A stretch of 18,795 nucleotides of DNA from an uncultured Brachyspira sp. (GCF_934747485.1 NZ_CAKVGN010000058.1:1-18795); one strand, 5' to 3'; shown: positions 1-7,399, counted from the first letter of the stretch. Notes: generated from the sequence alone by a model not told the origin. Translations and numbers: made by a program.

Positions 1-13
1 TTTAGTTAATTAA

Positions 14-75
14 ATTATAAGGAATACCTGCTTTTTTTAAACTAAAAAACGTGCAATATGTATGGCTCCTAAACA
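14..75 (+). repeat. 62-bp element, copy A (upstream of rpmB)
   Basis: This element matches the reverse complement of 18720-18781 at 58 of 62 positions without gaps, and the similarity stops abruptly on both sides. It includes GGAATACCT, then AACTAAAAAACGTGCAATAT, then TATGGCTCCTAAACA. It lies about 20 bp before the -35 box of the rpmB promoter and points in the same direction as rpmB. No reading frame is conserved across both copies except a short one ending KEYLL(F/Y)(L/F)N-stop, so it is probably non-coding. Its function is unknown. It could be an upstream regulatory element or a small interspersed repeat. Confidence 0.7.
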
Positions 76-95
76 GATTTTTTTATGCTGCAGTA

Positions 96-124
96 TTGAC
101 TATATTGTGTTTTTATTATATACT
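96..124 (+). promoter_or_regulatory. Promoter of the rpmB-ispH operon
   Basis: TTGACT (96-101), a 17-bp spacer and TATACT (119-124) form a near-consensus sigma70 promoter. Transcription would start near 131. A GGAGG ribosome site at 152-156 lies 5 bases before the rpmB ATG. Confidence 0.75.
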
Positions 125-161
125 AACTCCAAAATTATTGTTAACTTTTTTGGAGGAAATG

Positions 162-353
162 ATGGCAAGAGTATGTGAAATATGTGGCAAAGGTAAACAG
201 AATGGACATAGCGTTAGCCACTCAAATATTAAAACTAAACGCTCATTCAATGCTAACTTGCAAAATATAAAAATAGAACTTAACGGTTCTACTAAAAAAG
301 CTTTGGTTTGCACTAAATGTATTAAAGGAAATAAAGTAGTAAAAGCTAAATAA
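162..353 (+). CDS. rpmB: 50S ribosomal protein L28
   Basis: The 63-residue protein begins MARVCEICGKG and contains the L28 features GHSVSHSNIKTKR and a C-terminal CTKC. The CxxC pair near the N-terminus and the CTKC pair form the zinc-ribbon (four-cysteine) version of L28. L28 is a component of the large ribosomal subunit. An open frame extends upstream to 51, but that extension lies in the promoter and leader and encodes an unrelated hydrophobic stretch. The ATG at 162 is preceded by GGAGG and gives the normal family length. The stop codon overlaps the ATG of the next gene (TAATG), so ispH is probably translationally coupled to this gene. Confidence 0.95.
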   Translation: MARVCEICGKGKQNGHSVSHSNIKTKRSFNANLQNIKIELNGSTKKALVCTKCIKGNKVVKAK

Positions 354-2083
354 TGAAAGTAGAAATTGGAAAATTCGCAGGTTTTTGTGATGGTGTTAAA
401 TATGCCGTTGAAAAAACTTTCTCCCAAGCCTCTAAAAACAATGAAGAGATTTATGTAGATGGTCATCTTATACATAATCCTCAAACTTTAGATATGCTTG
501 AAAAAACAGGTGTAAAAACCTACGAAGATACTGATGATATGTCTGTGCTTGATGATAAAACTGTAATTATAAGAGCACATGGCATATCTCCAGCCCGAAG
601 GGAAGCTCTATCCAGTCATGCTAAAAAAATAGTCAATCTCACTTGTAAATATGTCGCAAAAATACAAGCTATAGTAAAAAAACATAGCTCATTAGGTTAT
701 AGAGTTATTGTTATAGGCAATCCTAATCACCCCGAAATTATTGGTGTGTGCGGTTTTGCTGATGATGTTTATGTTGTTTATAAAGATGAAGATATAGAGA
801 AACTTCCAGAATATGATAAAAAAACTTTAATAGTAGCTCAAACTACCCTTCAAAAAGAAACATTCAATAAATTTGTTGAGCAAATACAAAATAAATACAA
901 AAACTCTGAATTAATAATAAAAAATACAATCTGTGAAGCAACCGAACAAAGACAAAATGAAATATTAGATATAGCTAAAAGAAACGATGTAGTTCTTGTT
1001 ATAGGCGGAAGCGAGAGCAGCAATACTAAAAACTTATACAAAATAGCTTCCAATATAAAGCCCTCATTTTATGTGGAGTTTAAAGAAGATTTGGAAAAAA
1101 TAGACCTTACGCCATATAAGAATGTAGGCATAATGGCTGGAGCATCTACTCCTGATTGGTTAATAGAAGATATTGCCCAAACTATAAAAGATAATTATTC
1201 AAGCAGTTTTTATAGAGGCATTAATAAAGTATTTGATTTTCTTAATTATGGTTATATATTCTTCTCTTTTGGTGCTTTTTTAATGTCTTATGCTATTTAT
1301 GATATTTTAGATAAGCCTTTTCAATATAGAATAGGAATAATAGTAGCATTATATTATTTGTTTATGAGTTTGGGTAATGGTTATAGCAATTATACTATAA
1401 AAATTAGCGACAAAAGACGCTATCTTTTCTACCAAAAATATGAACCGGCATTTTTAACTATAATTATAGTAAGTGCATTTATTATGTTCTATAATGCTTA
1501 TAATATAGATATAGGAATATTAATGCTTACTATATTATCCACACTTTTAGGCACTGCATATAATATTAGCTTTGAAAAAAATGACAGATTTAATAATTCT
1601 TTTTTCTTTAGATTATTTAAAAAATTAGTTCCATTTAAGGCTATAATAATATCTATTGCGGTTATCACTCTTTTAAATGGTTCTATATTGCTTCTTAATA
1701 GAAATATATTAAAAGAAAATACATTATCTTATTTATTTTCTGTGAGCATAGTATTCATATTTATGTTTATAAGGCAGGCTTTAATAGAAATAAAATTTTC
1801 ACAAAGTGATAAAATAGCAGGGGCTGTTACTTTAACTACTTACATAGACTCAGATAAATTAGCAATAATCACAGCTATTATACCAATAATATTATTAATA
1901 GGTGTAGTTATAGCAAATATATTTTTCTCAGACTTCAATAATATAAAATACTTCATACCTGTTTTATATAGCAGTATAATCTCATTTATAGTAATGAAAA
2001 GAAAAATCATAACAAGCAGACATTTATTTTCTATCTTGATAGATTCTACATTATATGTATTATTTTTAGCGGCATTAATTTAA
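353..2083 (+). CDS. ispH: IspH (HMBPP reductase) fused to a degenerate UbiA-like membrane domain
   Basis: Residues 1 to about 285 are a complete 4-hydroxy-3-methylbut-2-enyl diphosphate reductase, the last MEP-pathway enzyme, which makes IPP and DMAPP with a [4Fe-4S] cluster. The cluster cysteines are visible as C12 (GFCDGV), C98 (LTCKYV) and C194 (ICEATEQRQ). Substrate residues include H41, H76, H126, E128, T164/T165, S223/N224 and S265. Residues about 295-576 are a polytopic membrane domain with roughly eight or nine hydrophobic segments. Its layout resembles UbiA prenyltransferases. The first metal motif is eroded: residues 342-356 read NGYSNYTIKISDKRR where NDxxDxxxD is expected. The second survives partly as SDKIAGAVTL (485-494). 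Ordinary IspH is about 280-320 residues, so this 576-residue form is a fusion. The start overlaps the rpmB stop by one base, with no clear ribosome site of its own. IspH function is secure. The membrane part may anchor the enzyme or bind prenyl substrates, which is inference. Confidence 0.9.
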   Translation: MKVEIGKFAGFCDGVKYAVEKTFSQASKNNEEIYVDGHLIHNPQTLDMLEKTGVKTYEDTDDMSVLDDKTVIIRAHGISPARREALSSHAKKIVNLTCKYVAKIQAIVKKHSSLGYRVIVIGNPNHPEIIGVCGFADDVYVVYKDEDIEKLPEYDKKTLIVAQTTLQKETFNKFVEQIQNKYKNSELIIKNTICEATEQRQNEILDIAKRNDVVLVIGGSESSNTKNLYKIASNIKPSFYVEFKEDLEKIDLTPYKNVGIMAGASTPDWLIEDIAQTIKDNYSSSFYRGINKVFDFLNYGYIFFSFGAFLMSYAIYDILDKPFQYRIGIIVALYYLFMSLGNGYSNYTIKISDKRRYLFYQKYEPAFLTIIIVSAFIMFYNAYNIDIGILMLTILSTLLGTAYNISFEKNDRFNNSFFFRLFKKLVPFKAIIISIAVITLLNGSILLLNRNILKENTLSYLFSVSIVFIFMFIRQALIEIKFSQSDKIAGAVTLTTYIDSDKLAIITAIIPIILLIGVVIANIFFSDFNNIKYFIPVLYSSIISFIVMKRKIITSRHLFSILIDSTLYVLFLAALI

Positions 2084-2114
2084 ATTTTTAAGCAAAAGTT
2101 ATTTTACAAAAAAC

Positions 2115-2142
2115 TAATTATTCTTAATACCGCTAATAATTA
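2115..2142. terminator. Weak bidirectional hairpin between convergent genes
   Basis: TAATTATT (2115-2122) and AATAATTA (2135-2142) form an 8-bp stem made only of A and T, with a 12-base loop, where ispH and the DUF4912 gene converge. No GC clamp is present, so termination here is uncertain. Confidence 0.25.
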
Positions 2143-3078
2143 TTCTTTTCTTCTAAATAGCGAAGAAGATGATGATTGTAAATGATTAGCTCTTAAATCT
2201 ATGAGCTCAAATATAGTAGCAGAAGATAAACTTTCTCTCAAAGCTTTAGGAGCTTTAAGTAATTTAATAATCTCTTCATTTACCATCCACTCTTCATCAT
2301 AATTGCTGCTGATTGAATCTCTTGGAGCATATATCATATTGCTTCTTGCTAATACTATAAATCTATTATTTTCATCATAATATCCTAATTCAGCAATAAA
2401 ATAAGCATGCGGCATAGCTAAATTAATATATCTATCGCCATAAATTGAATTAACATCAACTTCTCTATGTATTTCACCATTTGTAATATCATAACCAAAT
2501 ACATGGAATATTCTCACAGAAATTCTGCGGCTTTTCAAAGAATGATAAGAAACATCATTATCAGATATATCCCAATAAAAAAAGCACCATTCAGGGTCTC
2601 TCATCATCAAAGTTAATTTAGTTTCATTATATCTGTCAGGTAATTCTCTAACAATATCAACATCATCAGGTATATATTTCGGTTTTTTTTCTTCTTCTTC
2701 AATTTCTACTTTAATAACTATTTCTTCTTCTTTAGTTTTTTTAGCAGTAGCAGTTTTTTTAGCAGCAGTTGTAGTTTCTTTTTTTACTGCAGCTTTCTTA
2801 GTAGTAGTTGTTTTTTTTGCAGGAGCTGATTCTTTTATTGCATCAGCCTTTTTAGACGTAGTTTTTTTGGAAGCGGAAGCAGCTGTTATCTCTTTCTTTA
2901 CTGTTGTTTCTTTTTTTACTGATTCTTTCTTTACTGTAGCTTTTTTTGGGGCAGATTCTTCCTTTGCTACAGCTTTTTTTGCTGTTGTTTTTTTAGGAGC
3001 GGCTACATCTTTTTTTACTGCTGTTTTTTTTACAGCAGTTTCTTTTTTGGTGGTAGTAGTTTTTTTGGTTGTGGCCAT
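2140..3078 (-). CDS. DUF4912 domain protein with a histone-like Lys/Thr/Ala tail
   Basis: The 312-residue protein has three parts. Residues 1-116 are low complexity, built from KKTT, KKE, AVKK and APKK units, strongly basic and resembling a histone H1-type tail. Residues 117-133 are an acidic linker (EEEIVIKVEIEEEE). Residues about 144-270 match DUF4912 (RELPDRYNETKLTLMMRDPE, then an FYWDIS aromatic strand and a late IYAPRDS segment). DUF4912 is found in spirochaetes and other phyla and has no established biochemical role. The tail suggests binding to DNA, RNA or another polyanion, which is inference. The gene has its own promoter (3133-3160) and a GGAG site at 3087-3090. The Lys-rich part is encoded by many runs of 6 to 8 identical bases, so slippage could occur. 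No signal peptide is visible, so the protein should be cytoplasmic. Confidence 0.85.
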   Translation of the reverse strand: MATTKKTTTTKKETAVKKTAVKKDVAAPKKTTAKKAVAKEESAPKKATVKKESVKKETTVKKEITAASASKKTTSKKADAIKESAPAKKTTTTKKAAVKKETTTAAKKTATAKKTKEEEIVIKVEIEEEEKKPKYIPDDVDIVRELPDRYNETKLTLMMRDPEWCFFYWDISDNDVSYHSLKSRRISVRIFHVFGYDITNGEIHREVDVNSIYGDRYINLAMPHAYFIAELGYYDENNRFIVLARSNMIYAPRDSISSNYDEEWMVNEEIIKLLKAPKALRESLSSATIFELIDLRANHLQSSSSSLFRRKE

Positions 3079-3132
3079 AAATAATTCTCCATAGGTGTAG
3101 GATTTTTTAAATATGTAATAATCGTTATGTAA

Positions 3133-3160
3133 ATTATAGAATAAATAACTATATTGTCAA
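3133..3160 (-). promoter_or_regulatory. Consensus promoter of the DUF4912 gene
   Basis: Read on the minus strand, TTGACA (complement of 3155-3160), a 16-bp spacer and TATAAT (complement of 3133-3138) match both sigma70 hexamers exactly. The intergenic region is divergent. I saw no equally clear promoter for the plus-strand gene at 3244. Confidence 0.75.
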
Positions 3161-3243
3161 TAACTTTTTTACTTTTTTATTTTTATATTATTTTTATATT
3201 TATTACGATAATTATTGCATATTATTATTTTTGAGGGGTAAAT

Positions 3244-3780
3244 GTGAAGAAACATATTATATTATTATTTACTATCTTTACTGCTGTTTTATTAGCTCAA
3301 GAAGATTTCTCTGTTCCTATGACACCTAGCAAGGATCAGCAATTAGATATAGTAGCAAAATATGGAAGCTCTTTAAGCAAATTCGATGGAAGCCAAAAAG
3401 CATATGCTCAATTAAAATATTGTATTAGTATATTAGATTCCAGAAACAAGAAAGAATTAAAAGAGCATCCTGCATACTCAACTTTAGGAGATGTTTATAT
3501 GTATGGAGCTACATATTTGCAAAAAGAATATAAAGAAGAAAAAATTATAGAAATGTATAATAAGGCTTTGGAATTGAGAAGCGACCCTAATTCTTATTAT
3601 TCGCTTGCTCTTATATATAAAAATAAATATGATAATGCTGTGAAAAAAAATGATTATTCTAAAGAAGTAGAATATGGTAAAAAAGTTTATGATAATTTTG
3701 ATAAATTTGTCTTATTATCTGGAAAAGGTGATGTAAAAAAATATAAAGATATTTTAAATTATTTTAAAACTTATAAATAA
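3244..3780 (+). CDS. Exported TPR-like protein
   Basis: The 178-residue protein starts with a Sec signal peptide (MKKHIILLFTIFTAVLLAQ, cleavage probably after residue 18). The rest is helical. It contains TPR-like helix pairs, for example YSTLGDVYMYGATYLQ, EEKIIEMYNKALEL and YYSLALIYKNKYDNAVKK, followed by EVEYGKKVYDNFDKFV. The start is GTG at 3244, because the nearby ATG at 3242 is followed at once by a stop. A GAGGGG ribosome site at 3233-3238 supports GTG. The channel gene begins 6 bp after the stop, so the two are likely co-transcribed, and this protein may act on the periplasmic side of that channel (inference). The exact family was not recognised. Confidence 0.8.
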   Translation: MKKHIILLFTIFTAVLLAQEDFSVPMTPSKDQQLDIVAKYGSSLSKFDGSQKAYAQLKYCISILDSRNKKELKEHPAYSTLGDVYMYGATYLQKEYKEEKIIEMYNKALELRSDPNSYYSLALIYKNKYDNAVKKNDYSKEVEYGKKVYDNFDKFVLLSGKGDVKKYKDILNYFKTYK

Positions 3781-3786
3781 TAAAAT

Positions 3787-5529
3787 ATGATTAAAGAAAT
3801 ATTCAAATATTTTAAATATAGAATTGATAGAATGCTTAATAAGGGGTTGTTCTATCAATTAATGCTTTTAGTTTGTGTTATAATTATTATACTCTTAATA
3901 GTTTCTGCTTTTATAATATTAATTTTCGATTATCCTATAAAAGATGCTTTTTGGGATAGTTTGATGCAATTTATAGATACTGGTAATATATCATCTGTAG
4001 ACGGAAGTTTTGGACTTGTTCTTACTTTTTTAATGGTTACTTTTATAGGCGTATGCGGTTGGGGTTCTCTAATTGCTATGATTAATAAGGCATTACAGGA
4101 TAGAATAAACAATTTAAGCAAGGGTAATGCTTTTATCATGGAAAAGGGACATTCTATAATACTTGGATATGGAGAAGAGGCTCTCACTATTATAGAAGAG
4201 TTCTTAATTGCTAAAATTAAAAATATAGTGCTGCTTTCTGAGAATAATGTTGATATTATTAGAAAGAGGGTTTCTTTTATTAAGGGATATAGAAAATCTA
4301 ATATTATTATAAGGGAAGGCTCTACAAGCAGAATAGAAAACATAAAACTTCTTAATATAAAAAAATGCTCTAGTATATCTATTATTAATAATGATGATAC
4401 TGAGTCATTAAATATTTTACTCGCATTAAAAAAGATTTTAAATGAAGAGCGAGATGGAAGCAGCGACGAAAAAATAAATATATGTCTTTTGGTTCATAAC
4501 GAAGATACTTTAGAAATAATAAAATCTATGGAAGATGAAAATTTTACTGTGCATATACTTTATAAATATGAATTATTATATAAACTTATTTCTCAAAGCA
4601 TTATATATACAGGTCTTAGCAGCGTGTATGAAGATTTGTTTTCTAATGACGGAAATGACTTTAAAATAGAAAGCAACCATAATTTTGAAAATGATTTGTT
4701 TGAAGAAGCTGCTTTAAAATATATGAATAAGGGAGTAATACTTGTAGGCATAATAGAAAATGATATGGAGTTTTTAAAAGTGCCAGACAGTAAATATACA
4801 ATAAAGAAAAATGACAAATTAGTTACTCTTTATAAAAATAACGATAAAAATGATATTATAACTGCAAATAAAAATGATAAGTATAATAATAATATAATTC
4901 ATAATATTCTGTTAATTTCTGAAGAGAAAAACAATAATGATGTTACAAGAGAAATAAAAGAATATATAGAAAATGCAAATTTAGAATCTTTAAGTTATGA
5001 TGCCATAAAAATGCATAAAAATAAATATCAATTTCTATTAGAAAAGATAAAAAACTCCAACATAACAAAAATAGTTTTAATATCCGAAGACAGCATAACA
5101 GATGCAAAAAGCATAAATATACTTCTTATCATAAGACAAATAATAAAAAAAGAAAATATACAATTATCTATCTTATCATTATTAGACTCTATACAAAAAA
5201 GAAATTTAATATATTCAGATGATGTCAGAGATTTTATAGTAAGCGGCAAATTAATAGGTATGCTTATGGCACAGGCTTCTATTGATTATAATATATTATA
5301 TTTGTTTTATGGACTCTTGAGCAAAAATGGAAAAGACATAATAATATCATCATATTCAAAATATTTTGATGATAACAAAACTTTTAAAGATGCTTATTTT
5401 GATTTGCTCTATAAAGGAATAATTCTAATAGGAATAAAAAGATATGATGATATACTTTTAAATCCTCCGGTAGATTTTTTATTAGACAGCAAAGATGAAA
5501 TAATTATAATAATAACAAGCTATATGTAA
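3787..5529 (+). CDS. CASTOR/POLLUX-type ion channel with RCK domains
   Basis: The 580-residue protein has two membrane segments (about 22-48 and 75-98). Between them is a pore loop with DTGN at 64-67, which matches the D(A/S)GN filter motif of plant CASTOR and POLLUX channels. After a linker (KALQDRINNLSKG), a Rossmann/RCK domain begins with GHSIILGYGEEALTIIEEF, and later REGSTSRIENIKLLNIKKCS follows the CASTOR/POLLUX RCK pattern. A second RCK-like unit covers about 375-580. Plant relatives are nuclear-envelope cation channels gated through the RCK ring. Bacterial homologues are poorly characterised, and ion selectivity cannot be read from sequence. The gene lies 6 bp behind the exported TPR-like protein and lacks a clear Shine-Dalgarno site, which suggests translational coupling. 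It differs from KtrA/TrkA in carrying its own pore, and from ordinary K+ channels in lacking a TVGYG filter. Confidence 0.85.
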   Translation: MIKEIFKYFKYRIDRMLNKGLFYQLMLLVCVIIIILLIVSAFIILIFDYPIKDAFWDSLMQFIDTGNISSVDGSFGLVLTFLMVTFIGVCGWGSLIAMINKALQDRINNLSKGNAFIMEKGHSIILGYGEEALTIIEEFLIAKIKNIVLLSENNVDIIRKRVSFIKGYRKSNIIIREGSTSRIENIKLLNIKKCSSISIINNDDTESLNILLALKKILNEERDGSSDEKINICLLVHNEDTLEIIKSMEDENFTVHILYKYELLYKLISQSIIYTGLSSVYEDLFSNDGNDFKIESNHNFENDLFEEAALKYMNKGVILVGIIENDMEFLKVPDSKYTIKKNDKLVTLYKNNDKNDIITANKNDKYNNNIIHNILLISEEKNNNDVTREIKEYIENANLESLSYDAIKMHKNKYQFLLEKIKNSNITKIVLISEDSITDAKSINILLIIRQIIKKENIQLSILSLLDSIQKRNLIYSDDVRDFIVSGKLIGMLMAQASIDYNILYLFYGLLSKNGKDIIISSYSKYFDDNKTFKDAYFDLLYKGIILIGIKRYDDILLNPPVDFLLDSKDEIIIIITSYM

Positions 5530-5626
5530 TTTTTTATATTTACAGAAATTATTTTTATATTTTAGGAACTTTTTATTATATATATTCGTCTAATAATAAT
5601 ATAAAATACTACTAAGGGGTATACCT

Positions 5627-6058
5627 ATGAAAAGAAATATTTTTATTATCTTGGCATTACTAATAACAACAATAGTATCTAATGCCCAAACAACAAAAAC
5701 TAATGAGATCGTGTACGAACTTGACAATGTAAAAGTTGTAAATAAGAACGGATTGGCTCTTAATGATTTTATATCATTATGGCAATCTGATCCAAACATA
5801 GTACTAATTGATGTTAGAACACCAGAAGAGATAAAGCAAACAGGAACTGTAAAAGGTGCTATTAATATTGATTATAGAGCTAAAGGATACAGCAAAAAAA
5901 TATTGTCATTAGATAAAAATAAAAAATATATGTTTTATTGTAAGAGCGGCGGACGTTCAGGAAAGACAGTTCAATATATGCTTGACAATGGATTTAAAAA
6001 TGTGAACTATCTTAAAGACGGAGGATATACTGAACTATCTAAAGCTTTAAATAAATAA
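5627..6058 (+). CDS. Exported single-domain rhodanese
   Basis: The 143-residue protein has a signal peptide (MKRNIFIILALLITTIVSNA, cleavage near residue 20) and one rhodanese domain at about 45-140. Visible features are the IDVRTPEEI strand (61-69) and the active-site loop CKSGGRS with Cys105, which would carry the persulfide. Domains of this type move sulfane sulfur, but the physiological acceptor is not evident. Export places it in the periplasm, or on the outer surface if further processed. An AAGGGG ribosome site precedes the ATG. The gene is monocistronic: a strong hairpin terminator follows 15 bp downstream, and 98 bp separate it from the channel gene. Confidence 0.9.
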   Translation: MKRNIFIILALLITTIVSNAQTTKTNEIVYELDNVKVVNKNGLALNDFISLWQSDPNIVLIDVRTPEEIKQTGTVKGAINIDYRAKGYSKKILSLDKNKKYMFYCKSGGRSGKTVQYMLDNGFKNVNYLKDGGYTELSKALNK

Positions 6059-6073
6059 AAATTGTTGTTAAAT

Positions 6074-6108
6074 AATAAAAGGAGCTGTTATTTACAGCCC
6101 CTTTTATT
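6074..6108. terminator. Strong bidirectional terminator hairpin, copy 1
   Basis: Arms 6074-6088 and 6094-6108 pair over 15 bp with one mismatch around a TATTT loop. The stem has A and T tracts on its outer ends, so it can act on both strands. Its core (6077-6103) recurs at 7358-7384 with two differences. Confidence 0.85.
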
Positions 6109-6235
6109 AAAATAGACTTATTTAAAAACTAAATTAATAAATATTTATATTGTTTTTGATTTAATATTTGGTATATAAAATATAATTAGTATTATTTTAT
6201 ATAATTTCTTAGATATAAAATTTAAATACTTGTGT

Positions 6236-6274
6236 TTTTTGCAACTTTTTGCCACGGGAAAAAGTTGAATAAAA
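6236..6274. repeat. 39-bp hairpin repeat, copy 1
   Basis: The unit contains CAACTTTTT (6242-6250), an 8-base loop GCCACGGG and AAAAAGTTG (6259-6267), a perfect 9-bp stem. It matches 6477-6515 in the same orientation at 37 of 39 positions, and both differences lie in the loop. Conservation of stem and flanks suggests a mobile or otherwise maintained intergenic repeat. Confidence 0.8.
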
Positions 6275-6320
6275 TAAATATGTTAATGTAAAGAAATTAT
6301 TTGTTTAAATTAATATATTT

Positions 6321-6380
6321 GCAGGGCTTTGCCCCCACACCCCCAGTTCTTTTATTGGTATAAAAGAACCAAAAGAACTG
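6321..6380. repeat. C-rich repeat with alternative hairpins
   Basis: The left part is a short hairpin GGGC-TTT-GCCC (6324-6334) followed by a CCACACCCCC run, in sharp contrast to the AT-rich surroundings. The right part begins CAGTTCTTTT (6344-6353). This arm can pair over 10 bp with AAAAGAACTG (6371-6380), or over 8 bp with AAAAGAAC (6362-6369), so two mutually exclusive stems are possible. The look is that of an interspersed intergenic element. Copy number outside the window is unknown. Confidence 0.6.
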
Positions 6381-6476
6381 CATTTTATAAAATCTACCTT
6401 TAGGTGTACGTTAAATTTTAGATGTTATTATTACATTGAAGATATATTGTAAAATATAAAGTTGTAGTATTTGCAC

Positions 6477-6515
6477 TTTTTGCAACTTTTTGCGGCGGGA
6501 AAAAGTTGAATAAAA
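6477..6515. repeat. 39-bp hairpin repeat, copy 2
   Basis: This is the second copy of the unit at 6236-6274. CAACTTTTT (6483-6491) and AAAAAGTTG (6500-6508) flank the loop GCGGCGGG. Only two loop bases differ from copy 1. Confidence 0.8.
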
Positions 6516-6645
6516 ATAAGAACATAAATTAAAACAATACAAATATTTATTAGTTGAGTTTTGAAACAATATATTCAATAAAAATGCTTCTATTAAAGAT
6601 ATTTATAATATATAATGCTACCTATAAATCAAACTAGGACTATAT

Positions 6646-7356
6646 ATGCAAAATGAAGCTTATGAAAATAAAAAAGTAAAGCAGCCAAAACTTTCACTTA
6701 AAGAGAGATATAATGACAGCTTTTTAGAAGAGGCAGAAAACAGAAGAAAAAAACTTCAGTATCAAAGACTTCATGTAGGTCAAATAAATAATTCACGCAT
6801 TGAACATATGATAAAACTTCTCTATCAGGTGCATCAAAATTATTATTTCGGATATTTTGAAGCAAGCTGCACTTTAGCAGGTAGTATGTTTGAACAATCA
6901 CTCATGATTTTATTAGAAGAAAAAATGCAAGAAGATGGATATATTTCTGTATATAGGTTTAACAATGGTAAAAAAATTAAAGAGCAAATTACAAATGTAG
7001 AAGATTTAGCACAATTTAATATAGGTTTTTTAATATCAATAGTTAATAATTATAATATGCTTCCCAAAAATGAATATAATACAGCGAAAACAATTCAATA
7101 TATAAGAAACTGCATAGTTCATAATATGCTTCCAGAGTTTAGAATAAATGATAAATATTATGAAGCAGACTTAAAAATTAGCTTAAACTCAAATACTACT
7201 AAAATAATAACTATATCTGCAGATGAAATAAATACTTACACATTAGGAAAAAGTTCAATAGAATTATGGTCATATTATCTTCTTACAAGAACAAGAGAGT
7301 TGATAGATTTTTTATTTAAAGAACGAGTTAAAAAATTCCCGCCTGATTTTATATAA
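6646..7356 (+). CDS. Orphan HEPN-like protein
   Basis: The 236-residue protein is largely helical and lacks signal peptide or membrane segments. Residues 152-160 read YIRNCIVHN, which contains the RNxxxH motif (R154 to H159) used as the active site in HEPN ribonucleases. An upstream helix (FGYFEASCTLAGSMFEQSLMILLEEKM) fits the HEPN bundle. The N-terminal 45 residues are highly charged. HEPN proteins occur in toxin-antitoxin, abortive-infection and RNA-processing systems, but many only bind nucleic acid or nucleotides. No nucleotidyltransferase or antitoxin partner is adjacent, so the role is unknown. The start is supported by AGGA at 6636-6639. The gene sits between two near-identical terminator hairpins and behind a repeat-rich stretch, consistent with an accessory gene. 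Confidence 0.65.
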   Translation: MQNEAYENKKVKQPKLSLKERYNDSFLEEAENRRKKLQYQRLHVGQINNSRIEHMIKLLYQVHQNYYFGYFEASCTLAGSMFEQSLMILLEEKMQEDGYISVYRFNNGKKIKEQITNVEDLAQFNIGFLISIVNNYNMLPKNEYNTAKTIQYIRNCIVHNMLPEFRINDKYYEADLKISLNSNTTKIITISADEINTYTLGKSSIELWSYYLLTRTRELIDFLFKERVKKFPPDFI

Positions 7357-7359
7357 AAA

Positions 7360-7384
7360 AAGAGGCTGTTATTTACAGCCCCTT
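7360..7384. terminator. Bidirectional terminator hairpin, copy 2
   Basis: Arms 7360-7369 and 7375-7384 form a 10-bp stem with one mismatch around a TATTT loop. It lies between the convergent HEPN and aminotransferase genes and shares a 27-base core with the hairpin after the rhodanese gene. The A-run on its left gives a T-run on the minus strand, so it should also end the aminotransferase transcript. Confidence 0.8.
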
Positions 7385-7399
7385 ATACATTTTAAAAAA

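Larger units (their letters stand above)
6109..6645. other. Gene-poor stretch carrying interspersed hairpin repeats
   Basis: No convincing ORF is present. The stretch holds two copies of a 39-bp hairpin unit (6236-6274 and 6477-6515) with a different C-rich hairpin repeat between them (6321-6380). The remaining bases are AT-rich filler. TATAAT-like hexamers at 6604-6609 and 6611-6616 could serve the gene at 6646, but no good -35 box was found. Confidence 0.7.

Noticed and set aside
14..75. tRNA or riboswitch in the 62-bp element
   Set aside because: No T-loop, acceptor stem or known riboswitch core can be found, and pairing within the element is weak.
51..161. N-terminal extension of L28 by 37 hydrophobic residues
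   Set aside because: It covers the promoter and leader, L28 has no such extension, and the ATG at 162 has a proper GGAGG site.
2867..3094. Plus-strand ORF rich in Phe/Val/Ala opposite the DUF4912 tail
   Set aside because: It is the antisense shadow of the Lys/Thr repeat and has no ribosome site or family resemblance.
6109..6645. CRISPR-like array
   Set aside because: Only two copies of the unit exist, 241 bp apart with a different element between them and no cas genes.
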